Source: JBBQWZ01 sp038210135 (GTDB taxonomy: Bacteria; Acidobacteriota; Terriglobia; Bryobacterales; Bryobacteraceae). From it: DNA of 64,000 nt. The notes beneath the pieces are model-generated. The model made no database searches. It worked only from the letters and a program-made list of their open reading frames with translations, and was not told where the DNA came from. The stretch lies in the NCBI GenBank assembly GCA_038210135.1, contig JBBQWZ010000016.1:1-64000 (forward strand), read 5' to 3'. Both the position numbers and the translations under genes were made by a program. This document shows, in pieces, positions 40,472 to 48,543 of the stretch (its first letter is position 1; each line of letters starts with the position of its first letter).

Positions 40472-42760
40472 CTAGCGATCTCGGTCTTCCGTCCCAGACA
40501 CCGGAGACGATTCTTTCTTGTCCTTTTTCGCCGGATTCTTCAGGTGTGTGTCATACCAATCCAGAATCCTCTTGTGATAATCCCTTACTTCATCTGCATT
40601 ACCTGTCGGCATTCCGTGGCCGCCATTGGTGTATTGGACCCAGGCTACTTCTTTTCCCAGGCGGCGCATGGCGTAGTACATTTCCATGGCTTGTCTTGCT
40701 GGGACGTTGTGGTCTTGTTCTCCGGTCATTAATAACAGCGGGGTTTTAATTCGGTCGGTGTATAAGATCGCGGAGTGAGCGAGGTATTTCTGGGGCTGCT
40801 GCCAGAGGGTGGCTCCGATGCGGTCCTGGCTCTTTTCTGGGGCGTGGGTGTTGCGCACTCCAAGTCTGGGGGAGTCGGTGTAGAAGCTGATCATGTTCAC
40901 TTTGCCGCTGATGTTGATGGCGGCTTTGAAGCGGTTGGTTTGGGTGATCAGGAGGTTGGTGGCGTAGCCGCCGTAGCTGGTTCCCTGGACTCCTAATTTG
41001 TCGGGGTCGGCGATTCCCATTTCGATGAGCTTGTTGGCGGCGGCGGTGACTCCCTTCGCCCACGACTCGCCGGGGAAGCCTTGCTCGAGTTCGACGGACG
41101 GGTTCATGACGGCGTAGCCGTTGGCGTTCAGGATCGCGGTGGTGGCGTTGAAGGTATCGTCGAAGAACTGCTCGTAGAGGATGAAGATCGTCGGGTACTT
41201 CTTGCCGGCTTCGTAGTTGGTGGGGAGATAGAGGACTCCGCGAAGCTTCTTGCCGTCGGCGTCGAGGTAGGGAACGAGCTGGGTTTTCGCGAAGGCCTTT
41301 TCCTTGAGCTGCGGGTTGGATTCGAGGACGAGTTTGGGGGCGGAGAAGTCGGCGTCGGCGGCGTAGAGGTCGGCGGGGCGATTTCCGACTCCGGTGGCGT
41401 AGATCCAGGTGGACTCGTTTTTCGCCAGGCGGAAGACGCCGTGGAGCTTCGAGTCGCGGAGCAGGTCGGTGATCTTTTTGGTGGATGGATCCCAATAGGA
41501 GACTCCGCGGGACCACTCGGTGCGGCTGGCGTAGTGGAGGTAGACGCGGTGGGCGGTGGTCTCGAGGACGGTCCAGCGGGGCGCTTCCTTATCTTCGGCG
41601 TCGAGCTTCACGATGCGGGTCCGCTGGGTGGGATCCTGGGTCGAAATCCACCAGATGCCTTCTTTGTTGGTGGCGATGAGGGCAAGGCCGTCGGGGGTGA
41701 TGGCGGTGGGGGTTAGCTTTTTGGAGTCTTCGGCTTTCGCCTCATCCTTATCGTCACCGGGCGTGAGCTTCTTGGAGTCTTTGCCTTTCGGCTCATCCTT
41801 GCTGGCGCCGTCGTTCTTGTCGGACTTTGGCTTCGCGATCAGCTCGCGGGGCTTTTCGTCTTCGACTCCACCGAACCAGACGGAGCCGTCCTTCTTGGCG
41901 TAGGCGTAAAAGCGACTGTTGCGTGACCAGGTGATGGGCGCGTCTTTCGAGGACGCGAGGATGACGTGGGGCCTTGCGTCGGCCGCGGTCGAGCGGGCTT
42001 CGACGCGGCTGTCGGACATACCCAGATTTTCGTAGTCGGTTTTCTTTTCGATGTCGTCGAAGGTGACGAGGTAGGCTCCGTCGGCGGTGACACGGGTTTG
42101 ATTGCGGAGCGCGGGGGCGGCGAGTTCACGGGCCTGGCCGGTATTCACATCGAGGGCGACGACGGTGCGATCGCTGGCGAGGCGGCGGAGCCCGATCCAT
42201 TGGAGGAAGGGTTCCTTGCTCGAGTGGACGACGATGGGTGCATTGGTTTCGGCTTCAAAAGCCTGATGCGATTTTGCGCGCCAGCCGGCGTCGCGGAGGC
42301 CGACGATGAGTTCGCCGGTGGGGGCGAACGCGAGGTCGGCGGTTTCGTCGGGGACTTTGCCGGATGGAACCTTGGCGGCGCGAAGACGTCCATTTTCCCA
42401 GAGCTTGATGGCGAATTCGCCGTTCTCTAAAACAAGAAGGGCGAGCTTGGATCCGTCGGGCGAGAAGTGCAGGCTACGCGTTTGCGCTTTCTGAATGACG
42501 CTTTGGCGCTGGCCGGTTTTCGTGTTGATCACCCAGACGTCGGCGGATGCGGGCGCGATGTAGCTGGGGTCGCCGAAGCGGCTGTTGTCGATTCCGAGGC
42601 GGCCGCGCAGGGTGGAGATCGTTACGGCGGCGGAGTGGCCGTCAGCGGAGACGTCGGCCACTTGCACGTTCTGGACATCGAGCATGTCGTCCACGGTGAA
42701 GGGGCTGGTGGCGGCAAACAGAACGCAGCCGAGCAGGGACAGGGGAAAGAAACGCCTCAT
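40472..42760 (-). CDS. S9-family prolyl oligopeptidase/dipeptidyl peptidase-like protease, exported
   Basis: 762 residues with signal peptide (MRRFFPLSLLGCVLFAATSP). An N-terminal beta-propeller-like region (about 25-480) is followed by an alpha/beta hydrolase peptidase domain: Ser in GVQGTSYGGYATNLL, Asp in GEQDHNVPARQ and His in NGGHGMP, at the spacing usual for S9C (acylaminoacyl/dipeptidyl peptidases). A Lys/Asp-rich insert with two GDDKDE/KKLTP repeats lies at about 330-375. It trims peptides in the periplasm. The C-terminus is Lys-rich (PAKKDKKESSPVSG). The gene stands alone on the minus strand. Confidence 0.9.
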   Translation of the reverse strand: MRRFFPLSLLGCVLFAATSPFTVDDMLDVQNVQVADVSADGHSAAVTISTLRGRLGIDNSRFGDPSYIAPASADVWVINTKTGQRQSVIQKAQTRSLHFSPDGSKLALLVLENGEFAIKLWENGRLRAAKVPSGKVPDETADLAFAPTGELIVGLRDAGWRAKSHQAFEAETNAPIVVHSSKEPFLQWIGLRRLASDRTVVALDVNTGQARELAAPALRNQTRVTADGAYLVTFDDIEKKTDYENLGMSDSRVEARSTAADARPHVILASSKDAPITWSRNSRFYAYAKKDGSVWFGGVEDEKPRELIAKPKSDKNDGASKDEPKGKDSKKLTPGDDKDEAKAEDSKKLTPTAITPDGLALIATNKEGIWWISTQDPTQRTRIVKLDAEDKEAPRWTVLETTAHRVYLHYASRTEWSRGVSYWDPSTKKITDLLRDSKLHGVFRLAKNESTWIYATGVGNRPADLYAADADFSAPKLVLESNPQLKEKAFAKTQLVPYLDADGKKLRGVLYLPTNYEAGKKYPTIFILYEQFFDDTFNATTAILNANGYAVMNPSVELEQGFPGESWAKGVTAAANKLIEMGIADPDKLGVQGTSYGGYATNLLITQTNRFKAAINISGKVNMISFYTDSPRLGVRNTHAPEKSQDRIGATLWQQPQKYLAHSAILYTDRIKTPLLLMTGEQDHNVPARQAMEMYYAMRRLGKEVAWVQYTNGGHGMPTGNADEVRDYHKRILDWYDTHLKNPAKKDKKESSPVSGTEDRDR

Positions 42761-42845
42761 GGCGGGTTACTTTAGCACAACGAAACCGAAATTCCGGGGT
42801 TAGCAAGACTGACGAGAGAAGGAATTTGAAGGGCGAGATAAAAAT

Positions 42846-43217
42846 ATGAAATGGCTATTGATGGTTTTCCTTTTGGCGCTGCCTTTAGCGGCACAGGATC
42901 AGCCGGCGGCGAAGAACCGGCGTGAGCTGATGACGAAGTTATCGAACGATCTGGTGTCGGCGCGGACGAATGCGACGCTCGACGACACGCAGAAGAAGCA
43001 GCTGGATACGGCAATGGACAGCTTGCAAAAAGCGGTCGCGGCGCACGGCAAAAAGAAGAACGGCGGCGAGCGTCCGGATCGCGAGCAGACGCGCGCGTCC
43101 ATCAAGTCGATTTATCAGCTGGCGCAGACGAACGCGTTCAAGGATGAGGATCGCAAGAAGGTGCAGGACGATCTGGCGGCGATCCGAGAGTTCCGGCGCG
43201 CGCAGCAAAAGCAGTAG
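42846..43217 (+). CDS. Small exported helical protein, unknown
   Basis: 123 residues with signal peptide (MKWLLMVFLLALPLAAQ). The mature part is highly charged and helical (KNRRELMTKLSNDLVSARTN, KKQLDTAMDSLQKAV, IKSIYQLAQTNAFKDEDRKKVQDDL) with a Gln-rich C-terminus, fairly like an LTxxQ/Spy-type helical hairpin but without the motif. It is divergent from the S9 protease gene and convergent with the kinase gene. Confidence 0.65.
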   Translation: MKWLLMVFLLALPLAAQDQPAAKNRRELMTKLSNDLVSARTNATLDDTQKKQLDTAMDSLQKAVAAHGKKKNGGERPDREQTRASIKSIYQLAQTNAFKDEDRKKVQDDLAAIREFRRAQQKQ

Positions 43218-43263
43218 TTGGGCCGAAGTCACCGAGGCGCAACCGTCAGGTTGCGCTTACGAA

Positions 43264-45534
43264 TCACTTCGCCTTCAGTAACTCGATCACAGCGGTCTTG
43301 TGTTCCTCTTCCGCTCGCGCGAGCGCCGTCCGGCCGCGCGAATCCGTCAGATCCTTTCGCGCCTTGTGCGACAGCAGCAGCGCGACGAACTTCTCCGGCT
43401 GCGGGATGTAGGCACTGCCTTCGGCGGCGATCATCAATGGCGTGGTTCCGTTGCCGTCGGCCAGATCGACCCCGGCGCCACGAGTCAGCAGCAGGCTGGC
43501 GGTCTCGAACTTTCCGTACGTGACGGCTTCAAGCAGCGGCGTCGCGCCGTCGCTCGACTTCAAGTTGATATTTGCTTTTTTGTCGAGTAAAACGACGACT
43601 GCAGGGGTCTTGCCGGCCGCTGCCGCCCGATACAGGGCGGTGGCGCCGCGCTGATCCTGCGTGTCAATCTTCGCGCCCGCGCCGAGCAGCATCGTAAGAA
43701 GCGTTTCGCCATCGGCGATATACGCGCTACCTTCCGCGGCCAGCATCAGCGCAGTCGTTCCATTGCTCTCTGTAGCGTCCACGTTTGCGCCGGCCTGGAT
43801 CAGCAACCGGGTCGCGCCGGTTTTCCCGTACGTTACCGCGGTGAGCAGCGGCGTGGTTCCGTCATTCGCTTGCAGGTCCACATTCGGTTTCTTTTCGAGC
43901 AGCAGCGCCAGCGCTTTTTCCTTACCCTCCGCGGACGCCCGGTAGAGAGCCGTGCGCCCACGATCGTCCTGCGCGTCGATGGCGGCTCCGCTGTTGAGCA
44001 GCGTCGTAACCAGCGGAGCATTGTTCGCCAGATAAGCCGATCCCTCCGCCGCGAGCATCAACGGACGGGTGCGGCTTGAGTCTTCGAGCTCGATCTGTGC
44101 GCCGCCGCTCAGCAAAATCACCACCGCGTCCGCGTGGCCATAGATGATCGCCTGCAGCAGCGGAGTCGAACCGGCCGAGTCCTTGTGATTCGGATCCGCC
44201 TTCCTGGCCAGCAGAAGGCGAAGCGACTCGAGCTTCCCGGCGACGGCGGCGCGCATCAACGCGGTCTGGCCGTGCTTGTCCTCCAGATCCAATCGGGCGC
44301 CTTTGTCGAGCAGGGAACTGACGATCGGCGCGTAGTTGGCAAGATTCGCTGTTCCTTCGGCCGCGAGCATCAATGCCGTCGTGCCCGTCGAGTCCGCTGC
44401 GTTCACGTCCACGTTTTGCGCGAGCAATTTTCGAATATCTTCGACTTGACCGTACCGCGTGGCTCTCACAAGGGCGGGTTCGGCCGCGGCGGCTGAATCC
44501 GCCGGCGAGCGCTGCTTCCACCAGAAGTAGCCGCCGCCCGTCGCCGCGAGCAGAGCCACTACGGCGGCCAGCGCGATCCAAATCATTGGCGACTGTTTCG
44601 CCTCTGCCGGCGGGTTCGACGGCACGGGAGCCGGCTGCGTGTAAGCAACGGTCTGGTTGGCGTACTGCGGCGTCGGCATCGGAGCCGTCTGCGCCGCCGG
44701 ATTCGACGGCTCGATCGCCGCGGTCAACGCCTGAATCATGGCCGCGCAGCTCGGATACCGTTGCCGCGGATCCTTGGCGAGCGCCGGTTGCAGCGCGTCG
44801 ATCACTGCCGGCGGCAGGCCCGATGGATCGGACGCGAACGGATCGACGGCGACAATTTGAAACATCAGCGCGTGCGCCGTCTCGGCCGAAAACGGAAGCC
44901 GTCCGGTGAGCATCTGGAAGGCGATCACACCGAGCGAAAACTGGTCGGAGCGGCCGTCCACCTGCAGCGCCTTGACCTGCTCCGGCGACATGTAGCCGGG
45001 CGAACCTAGGCTCGATCCGGCGGTGGTGAGATTGCCGGCCATGGTCATCTGCTGCGTCATTTTGGCGATGCCGAAATCGGCGATCTTCACCACGCCGTCC
45101 TCGCGCAGCAGAATGTTGGCCGGTTTGACATCGCGATGCACGACACCGAATCGATGGGCGAAATCCAGGGCGTCGGCGGCCTGGCGCAGAACGTCCAACT
45201 TGGCGCGCAGGTCCATCGTGTTCGCTGCAAGGACGCGCTCGAGCGACGATCCGGCAACGTATTCCATGACGATGAATACGTCCGAGTCCTCTTCGCCCAA
45301 GTGATACACAGTCACGATGCCGGGATGCGACAACTGCCCGGCCGCGCTGGCTTCGCGGACCAGGCGTTGGCGCAGCACCGCGCTCTGGTCCGGAGTCGCA
45401 CCGGGTTCGAGGCGAATGCGTTTGATCGCGACCGCGCGGCCGATGCGCGGATCCATCGCTTGATAGACCACGCCCATCGCGCCATGGCCCAGTTCGCCCA
45501 GAATCCGATAGCCGCCCAGGAACGATTCGCTCAT
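43264..45534 (-). CDS. Membrane Ser/Thr protein kinase with periplasmic ankyrin repeats
   Basis: 756 residues from ATG 45534. Kinase domain about 5-270: GELGHGAMGVVY (Gly loop), VAIKRIR (Lys), VVHRDVKPANILL (catalytic loop), IADFGIAK and APE-like SPGYMSPEQ; the Hanks-type set is complete. A Pro/Gln linker, a single transmembrane helix at about 323-345 (MIWIALAAVVALLAATGGGYFWW), then about 400 residues of ankyrin repeats that should face the periplasm. LMLAAEG recurs every 104 residues, so the repeats form a higher-order unit of three (about 33-37 residues each). PASTA-type sensors are more usual, so an ankyrin sensor is unusual. Confidence 0.9.
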   Translation of the reverse strand: MSESFLGGYRILGELGHGAMGVVYQAMDPRIGRAVAIKRIRLEPGATPDQSAVLRQRLVREASAAGQLSHPGIVTVYHLGEEDSDVFIVMEYVAGSSLERVLAANTMDLRAKLDVLRQAADALDFAHRFGVVHRDVKPANILLREDGVVKIADFGIAKMTQQMTMAGNLTTAGSSLGSPGYMSPEQVKALQVDGRSDQFSLGVIAFQMLTGRLPFSAETAHALMFQIVAVDPFASDPSGLPPAVIDALQPALAKDPRQRYPSCAAMIQALTAAIEPSNPAAQTAPMPTPQYANQTVAYTQPAPVPSNPPAEAKQSPMIWIALAAVVALLAATGGGYFWWKQRSPADSAAAAEPALVRATRYGQVEDIRKLLAQNVDVNAADSTGTTALMLAAEGTANLANYAPIVSSLLDKGARLDLEDKHGQTALMRAAVAGKLESLRLLLARKADPNHKDSAGSTPLLQAIIYGHADAVVILLSGGAQIELEDSSRTRPLMLAAEGSAYLANNAPLVTTLLNSGAAIDAQDDRGRTALYRASAEGKEKALALLLEKKPNVDLQANDGTTPLLTAVTYGKTGATRLLIQAGANVDATESNGTTALMLAAEGSAYIADGETLLTMLLGAGAKIDTQDQRGATALYRAAAAGKTPAVVVLLDKKANINLKSSDGATPLLEAVTYGKFETASLLLTRGAGVDLADGNGTTPLMIAAEGSAYIPQPEKFVALLLSHKARKDLTDSRGRTALARAEEEHKTAVIELLKAK
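43300..44380 (-). repeat. 312-base tandem super-repeat coding for ankyrin units
   Basis: The LMLAAEG-type codon block recurs at about 44370, 44058, 43746 and 43434, exactly 312 bases (104 residues) apart, with the intervening ankyrin units also corresponding. Three full units and part of a fourth are present. Such exact spacing points to expansion by recombination. Confidence 0.75.
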
Positions 45535-45638
45535 CCACACCCGCCTCTCGCTCTTTCAATATACGTCGAGGACAAGCTGCGTCCGCGGCCAGCGCAGCTT
45601 CCGCTAGCCGTGCTTCCGCCGAGCTATGCCTGCGAGAC

Positions 45639-45920
45639 ATGGCGCTCGATGTCTTTGATCTGCTGGGTCCAGCCGCGGTCGTTGATGCGGGAGGACCCTC
45701 GTCGATTGCTCGCCTGAGTGAAGGCGCCGCGGTCACCCGGAAGGCAATTGCGAAGCACCTGCGCGCGCTCGCTGATGCGGGTCTCGTTCGCGCACGGCGG
45801 CGTGGGCGCGAGCGAATCTGGGAACTCGAACCCGCCCGTCTGGATGTGGTGCAACAGTGCCTGGACCAAATTTCGGCCGAGTGGGACGCGGTAATCGGAC
45901 GCCTGCCGGCTTTCGTCTAG
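45639..45920 (+). CDS. ArsR-type winged-helix regulator, short N-terminus
   Basis: 93 residues (MALDVFDLLGPAAVVDAGGP). A winged-helix core is clear: SIARLSEGAAVTRKAIAKHLRALADAGLVRARRRGRERIWEL, with the recognition helix VTRKAIAKHL and the wing RRRGRERIW. The C-terminal part LDVVQQCLDQISAEWDAVIGRL matches ArsR regulators that pair with SRPBCC-domain proteins, but no such gene follows. The usual first helix with D-P-T-R-R is poorly conserved, and the start lies close to the end of the family domain, so the N-terminus may be truncated. It diverges from the kinase gene. Confidence 0.6.
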   Translation: MALDVFDLLGPAAVVDAGGPSSIARLSEGAAVTRKAIAKHLRALADAGLVRARRRGRERIWELEPARLDVVQQCLDQISAEWDAVIGRLPAFV

Positions 45921-46076
45921 GAGTAGCCGCTGGGCCGATTACGGGCGGCCGAAAACCACCACATCGCATGAAAGTAGCCGGATCACCACCGCTTCCGCGA
46001 CTACGATGTATCCTGTATACAGCGGTTTACGGTTCGGCACGCAACTTGCTATTTGACTTGCCGTAGGAGCAACAGC

Positions 46077-47165
46077 ATGCGCTCATTTCAAGCCAAAACC
46101 ATCGCCACCTTAACATTGTTTTCGCTGACGGCCGTAGCGCCGTTATTTTCTCAGGACCCACCTCCCCCGCCGCCCGATCCGCAACAGCAACAGCAGCCGA
46201 ATGGCGGCTGGCGCCGTTTTGAACCACGTCAGGGCGATCCTCGCTATCAGCAGCCGCAGCAACAGGGCGACCCGCGCTACGCGCAACAGGGCGACCCCCG
46301 TTACACGCAGCAGCAGCAAGGCGATCCCCGTTACGGCCAGCAAGGTCCGCCACAAGGCAACATGCAGGAGCCGCGGCCATACGTGCAGCCTCCGGCATCG
46401 ATGACGATCCCAGCCGGCGCCTGGATCACCATCCGCACCAACCAGGTCCTTTCGAGCGATCACAACCACGCGGGCGACTACTTTGACGCGACGCTGGTTC
46501 GTCCCGTCATCGTGAATGGCTTCGTTGTCGCGCGCCAAGGCCAGAACCTGGCTGGACGCGTCGTTGACGCGGAGAAGGCCGGGCGCGTCAAAGGGCAGTC
46601 CCGCTTGGAAATCGAAATCACGGAACTGAGCCTGGCCGACGGCCAGCAGCTTCCCATCAAGACCTCGCTTTCGCAATATACTGGCGGCACTTCCTACGGT
46701 CGAGACGCCACCGCGATCGCCACCACCACCGGAGCCGGAGCCCTCATCGGCGCTGGTGTCAATGGCGGAGTCGGCGCGGGCGTCGGAGCAGCCGGCGGTC
46801 TGGTCGCCTCGGTGGTTGGCGTACTCGTCACTCGCGGACGCTCGACCGAAGTGCATCCGGAGAGCATTCTGACCTTCCGGCTGCAGGCTCCAGTCACATT
46901 CTCTACCGAGCGGTCGGCGCAGGCCTTCCATCCGGTCGAACAGTTCGACTATAACGTTCGCGCTTCCACGCCCCGGACGGTTGTTCGGCCGGGCTATGGC
47001 TCGGCTCCGATCGGCTACTACGGCTGGGGCACTCCGTGGCCCTATGGTGGATATGGCTATAGATACGGCTATCCGTATTACGGCAGTTCCATCTACTTCG
47101 GCTACGGTTTCGGACGCGGCTACGGCGGTTACGGCTACCGAGGCGGCGGCTTCCGCCACCGTTAA
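46077..47165 (+). CDS. Exported protein with QGDPRY repeats, glycine zipper and Tyr/Gly-rich tail
   Basis: 362 residues; ATG 46077 has TAGGAG 8 bases upstream and opens a signal peptide (MRSFQAKTIATLTLFSLTAVAPLFSQ). Five QGDPRY units lie in the Pro/Gln-rich stretch (about 50-100). A beta domain follows at about 105-215 (AGAWITIRTNQVLSS, YFDATLVRPVIVNGFVVA, RLEIEITELSLADGQ), then a glycine zipper helix (GAGALIGAGVNGGVGAGVGAAGG) and a Tyr/Gly-rich C-terminus (YGGYGYRYGYPYYG). A glycine zipper usually inserts in membranes, suggesting an envelope protein. The function is unknown. It is followed by a strong terminator. Confidence 0.75.
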   Translation: MRSFQAKTIATLTLFSLTAVAPLFSQDPPPPPPDPQQQQQPNGGWRRFEPRQGDPRYQQPQQQGDPRYAQQGDPRYTQQQQGDPRYGQQGPPQGNMQEPRPYVQPPASMTIPAGAWITIRTNQVLSSDHNHAGDYFDATLVRPVIVNGFVVARQGQNLAGRVVDAEKAGRVKGQSRLEIEITELSLADGQQLPIKTSLSQYTGGTSYGRDATAIATTTGAGALIGAGVNGGVGAGVGAAGGLVASVVGVLVTRGRSTEVHPESILTFRLQAPVTFSTERSAQAFHPVEQFDYNVRASTPRTVVRPGYGSAPIGYYGWGTPWPYGGYGYRYGYPYYGSSIYFGYGFGRGYGGYGYRGGGFRHR

Positions 47166-47218
47166 ATCGCCAACTTGTCGCCTTTCATTACGCGACGCAA
47201 CGCAACGTCTTCCGAAGG

Positions 47219-47261
47219 GCTCCTTCGCAGGCCAAAACCTGAGAAGGAGCTCTTTGATTTT
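47219..47261 (+). terminator. Rho-independent terminator after the QGDPRY protein gene
   Basis: GCTCCTTC and CAGG pair with CCTG and GAAGGAGC (one G/A mismatch) around a CCAAAA loop, followed by TCTTTGATTTT. It lies 53 bases after the stop. Confidence 0.85.
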
Positions 47262-47319
47262 GAGTAAGATTTTTAAAATGTGCTGTTTGTAGCACTTAAG
47301 TTAGACAAGTTGATTCGGT

Positions 47320-47333
47320 TGACCGGCCGGTCA
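47320..47333. promoter_or_regulatory. 14-base palindrome, candidate operator
   Basis: TGACCGGCCGGTCA is a perfect palindrome about 250 bases before the ATG at 47583. It could be a regulator binding site. No matching site was found elsewhere in the window. Confidence 0.3.
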
Positions 47334-47582
47334 TAACACCCTAGTCGAGACGGATCTCCGACATGAAGTCCAACACGTGCTCGACGAACAGCCTGATTGA
47401 TCCCCCTTAAGCGCTTCGGTATTTTTAGATTAGCCCTTCCGTCCCTTTGGCTCGAGACTGATTTTTGTAACCCGTCGACCGCTAACCTCATCCAACAGCA
47501 AAGCCTTAGAGGGCCGGTTACCGCGCGGCGTACGCTCTTGCATCAGGGATTTCGCGGACCACGTAACCGTTGTCAGGAATTC

Positions 47583-48317
47583 ATGAATCTCTTAAGCCGG
47601 GCCCGGTTCGCCGCCCTTGTCTTGCCTTGCCTGCTGATTTTCGTTCCCACGACGATCCTTGCACAGGAATCCTCTTCGGTTCCGAAGGCCACAACCGAGC
47701 CGGCGGCTGCGTCCAACGAGGAGCCGATTGACAAGCAGCGTGTCCTAGGCGTTCTCCCCAACTACCGGACTGCGGATGGCACCGTTCCTTTCGAGCCGCT
47801 TACTGCCAAGCGTAAGCTTTATATCGGTTTTAAGGACTCAACTGACTACCCGGTTTATCCCTACACCGCTGTCTTCGCGGCTTTATATCAACTGGAGAAT
47901 AGTAATCCGAGCTTTGGGCAGGGCATGAAGGGCTATGCCCGCCGCTACGGGACTACCTATGGCGATCAGGTGATCGGAAACATGCTGACTGAGAGCCTGT
48001 TCCCGATCCTGCTGAAGGAGGATCCGCGCTACTTCCGCCTGGTGACTGGCACGGCGAAGGCGCGGTTAGCCTATGCCGCCACGCGGATTTTCGTGACCAA
48101 GACGGATGCGGGTAACACCCGCTTCAATTTTTCCGAAGTCCTCGGCAACGCCGCAGCCGTTGCGATCTCGAACGCCTACCTGCCGGATTCGCGGAACGCG
48201 CGCGACAACATCCTGAAGTACGGCCAGCAATTAGGCGTAGACGCGTTCTCCAATGTTCTCAAAGAGTTCTGGCCGGATATCAAGCGCCGCTACTTCTCGA
48301 AGAAAGCCCACAACTAG
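47583..48317 (+). CDS. Conserved acidobacterial secreted protein, unknown
   Basis: 244 residues; ATG 47583 begins the signal peptide MNLLSRARFAALVLPCLLIF. The mature part carries blocks I recall from many acidobacterial genomes: VLGVLPNYRTADGTVPFEPL, LYIGFKDSTDYPVYPYTAVF, GMKGYARRYGTTYGDQVIGN, EDPRYFRLVTGTAKARLAYA and DAFSNVLKEFWPDIKRR. No catalytic motif or known fold name is attached to it. It probably acts in the periplasm. Monocistronic. Confidence 0.75.
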   Translation: MNLLSRARFAALVLPCLLIFVPTTILAQESSSVPKATTEPAAASNEEPIDKQRVLGVLPNYRTADGTVPFEPLTAKRKLYIGFKDSTDYPVYPYTAVFAALYQLENSNPSFGQGMKGYARRYGTTYGDQVIGNMLTESLFPILLKEDPRYFRLVTGTAKARLAYAATRIFVTKTDAGNTRFNFSEVLGNAAAVAISNAYLPDSRNARDNILKYGQQLGVDAFSNVLKEFWPDIKRRYFSKKAHN

Positions 48318-48336
48318 CTCCGTTCCAGTTTCTGCC

Positions 48337-48382
48337 AAACGAAGCCAGCGGATCGGCGTGCAGTCGTTGCAAAACGAAGCCA
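48337..48382 (+). repeat. Two AAACGAAGCCA repeats (see 54505)
   Basis: AAACGAAGCCA at 48337-48347 and 48372-48382, 35 bases apart, in the noncoding gap between 48317 and 48544. The same unit occurs three times at 54505-54588. Confidence 0.65.
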
Positions 48383-48543
48383 ATTCCTCACATGTCCTTC
48401 GTAATGTATTGTTTCGACGGGAAATTTCAGGTCATTCTCACTGGCTAGCTGCGGCCCTCAGGATGAAGGCCTTTGCCGGATCAAACCTCCGCTCATACAA
48501 CACTAAACTCCGCCGATAAGCTTCACAGGGCGACGCCCCACGC

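Larger units (their letters stand above)
47166..47582. other. Intergenic region with terminator and palindrome
   Basis: Holds the terminator at 47219-47261, the 14-base palindrome at 47320-47333 and, near the end, CAGGA about 5 bases before ATG 47583. A longer frame for the next gene extends to 47397 but has no leader. Promoter boxes were not assigned. Confidence 0.5.

Noticed and set aside
43922..45736. 604-residue minus-strand frame inside the kinase gene
   Set aside because: Overlaps the kinase in another frame, Arg/Gly-rich, no domain.
46143..47159. 338-residue minus-strand frame opposite the QGDPRY gene
   Set aside because: Val/Arg/Ala-rich shadow; the plus-strand frame has leader, repeats and ribosome-binding site.
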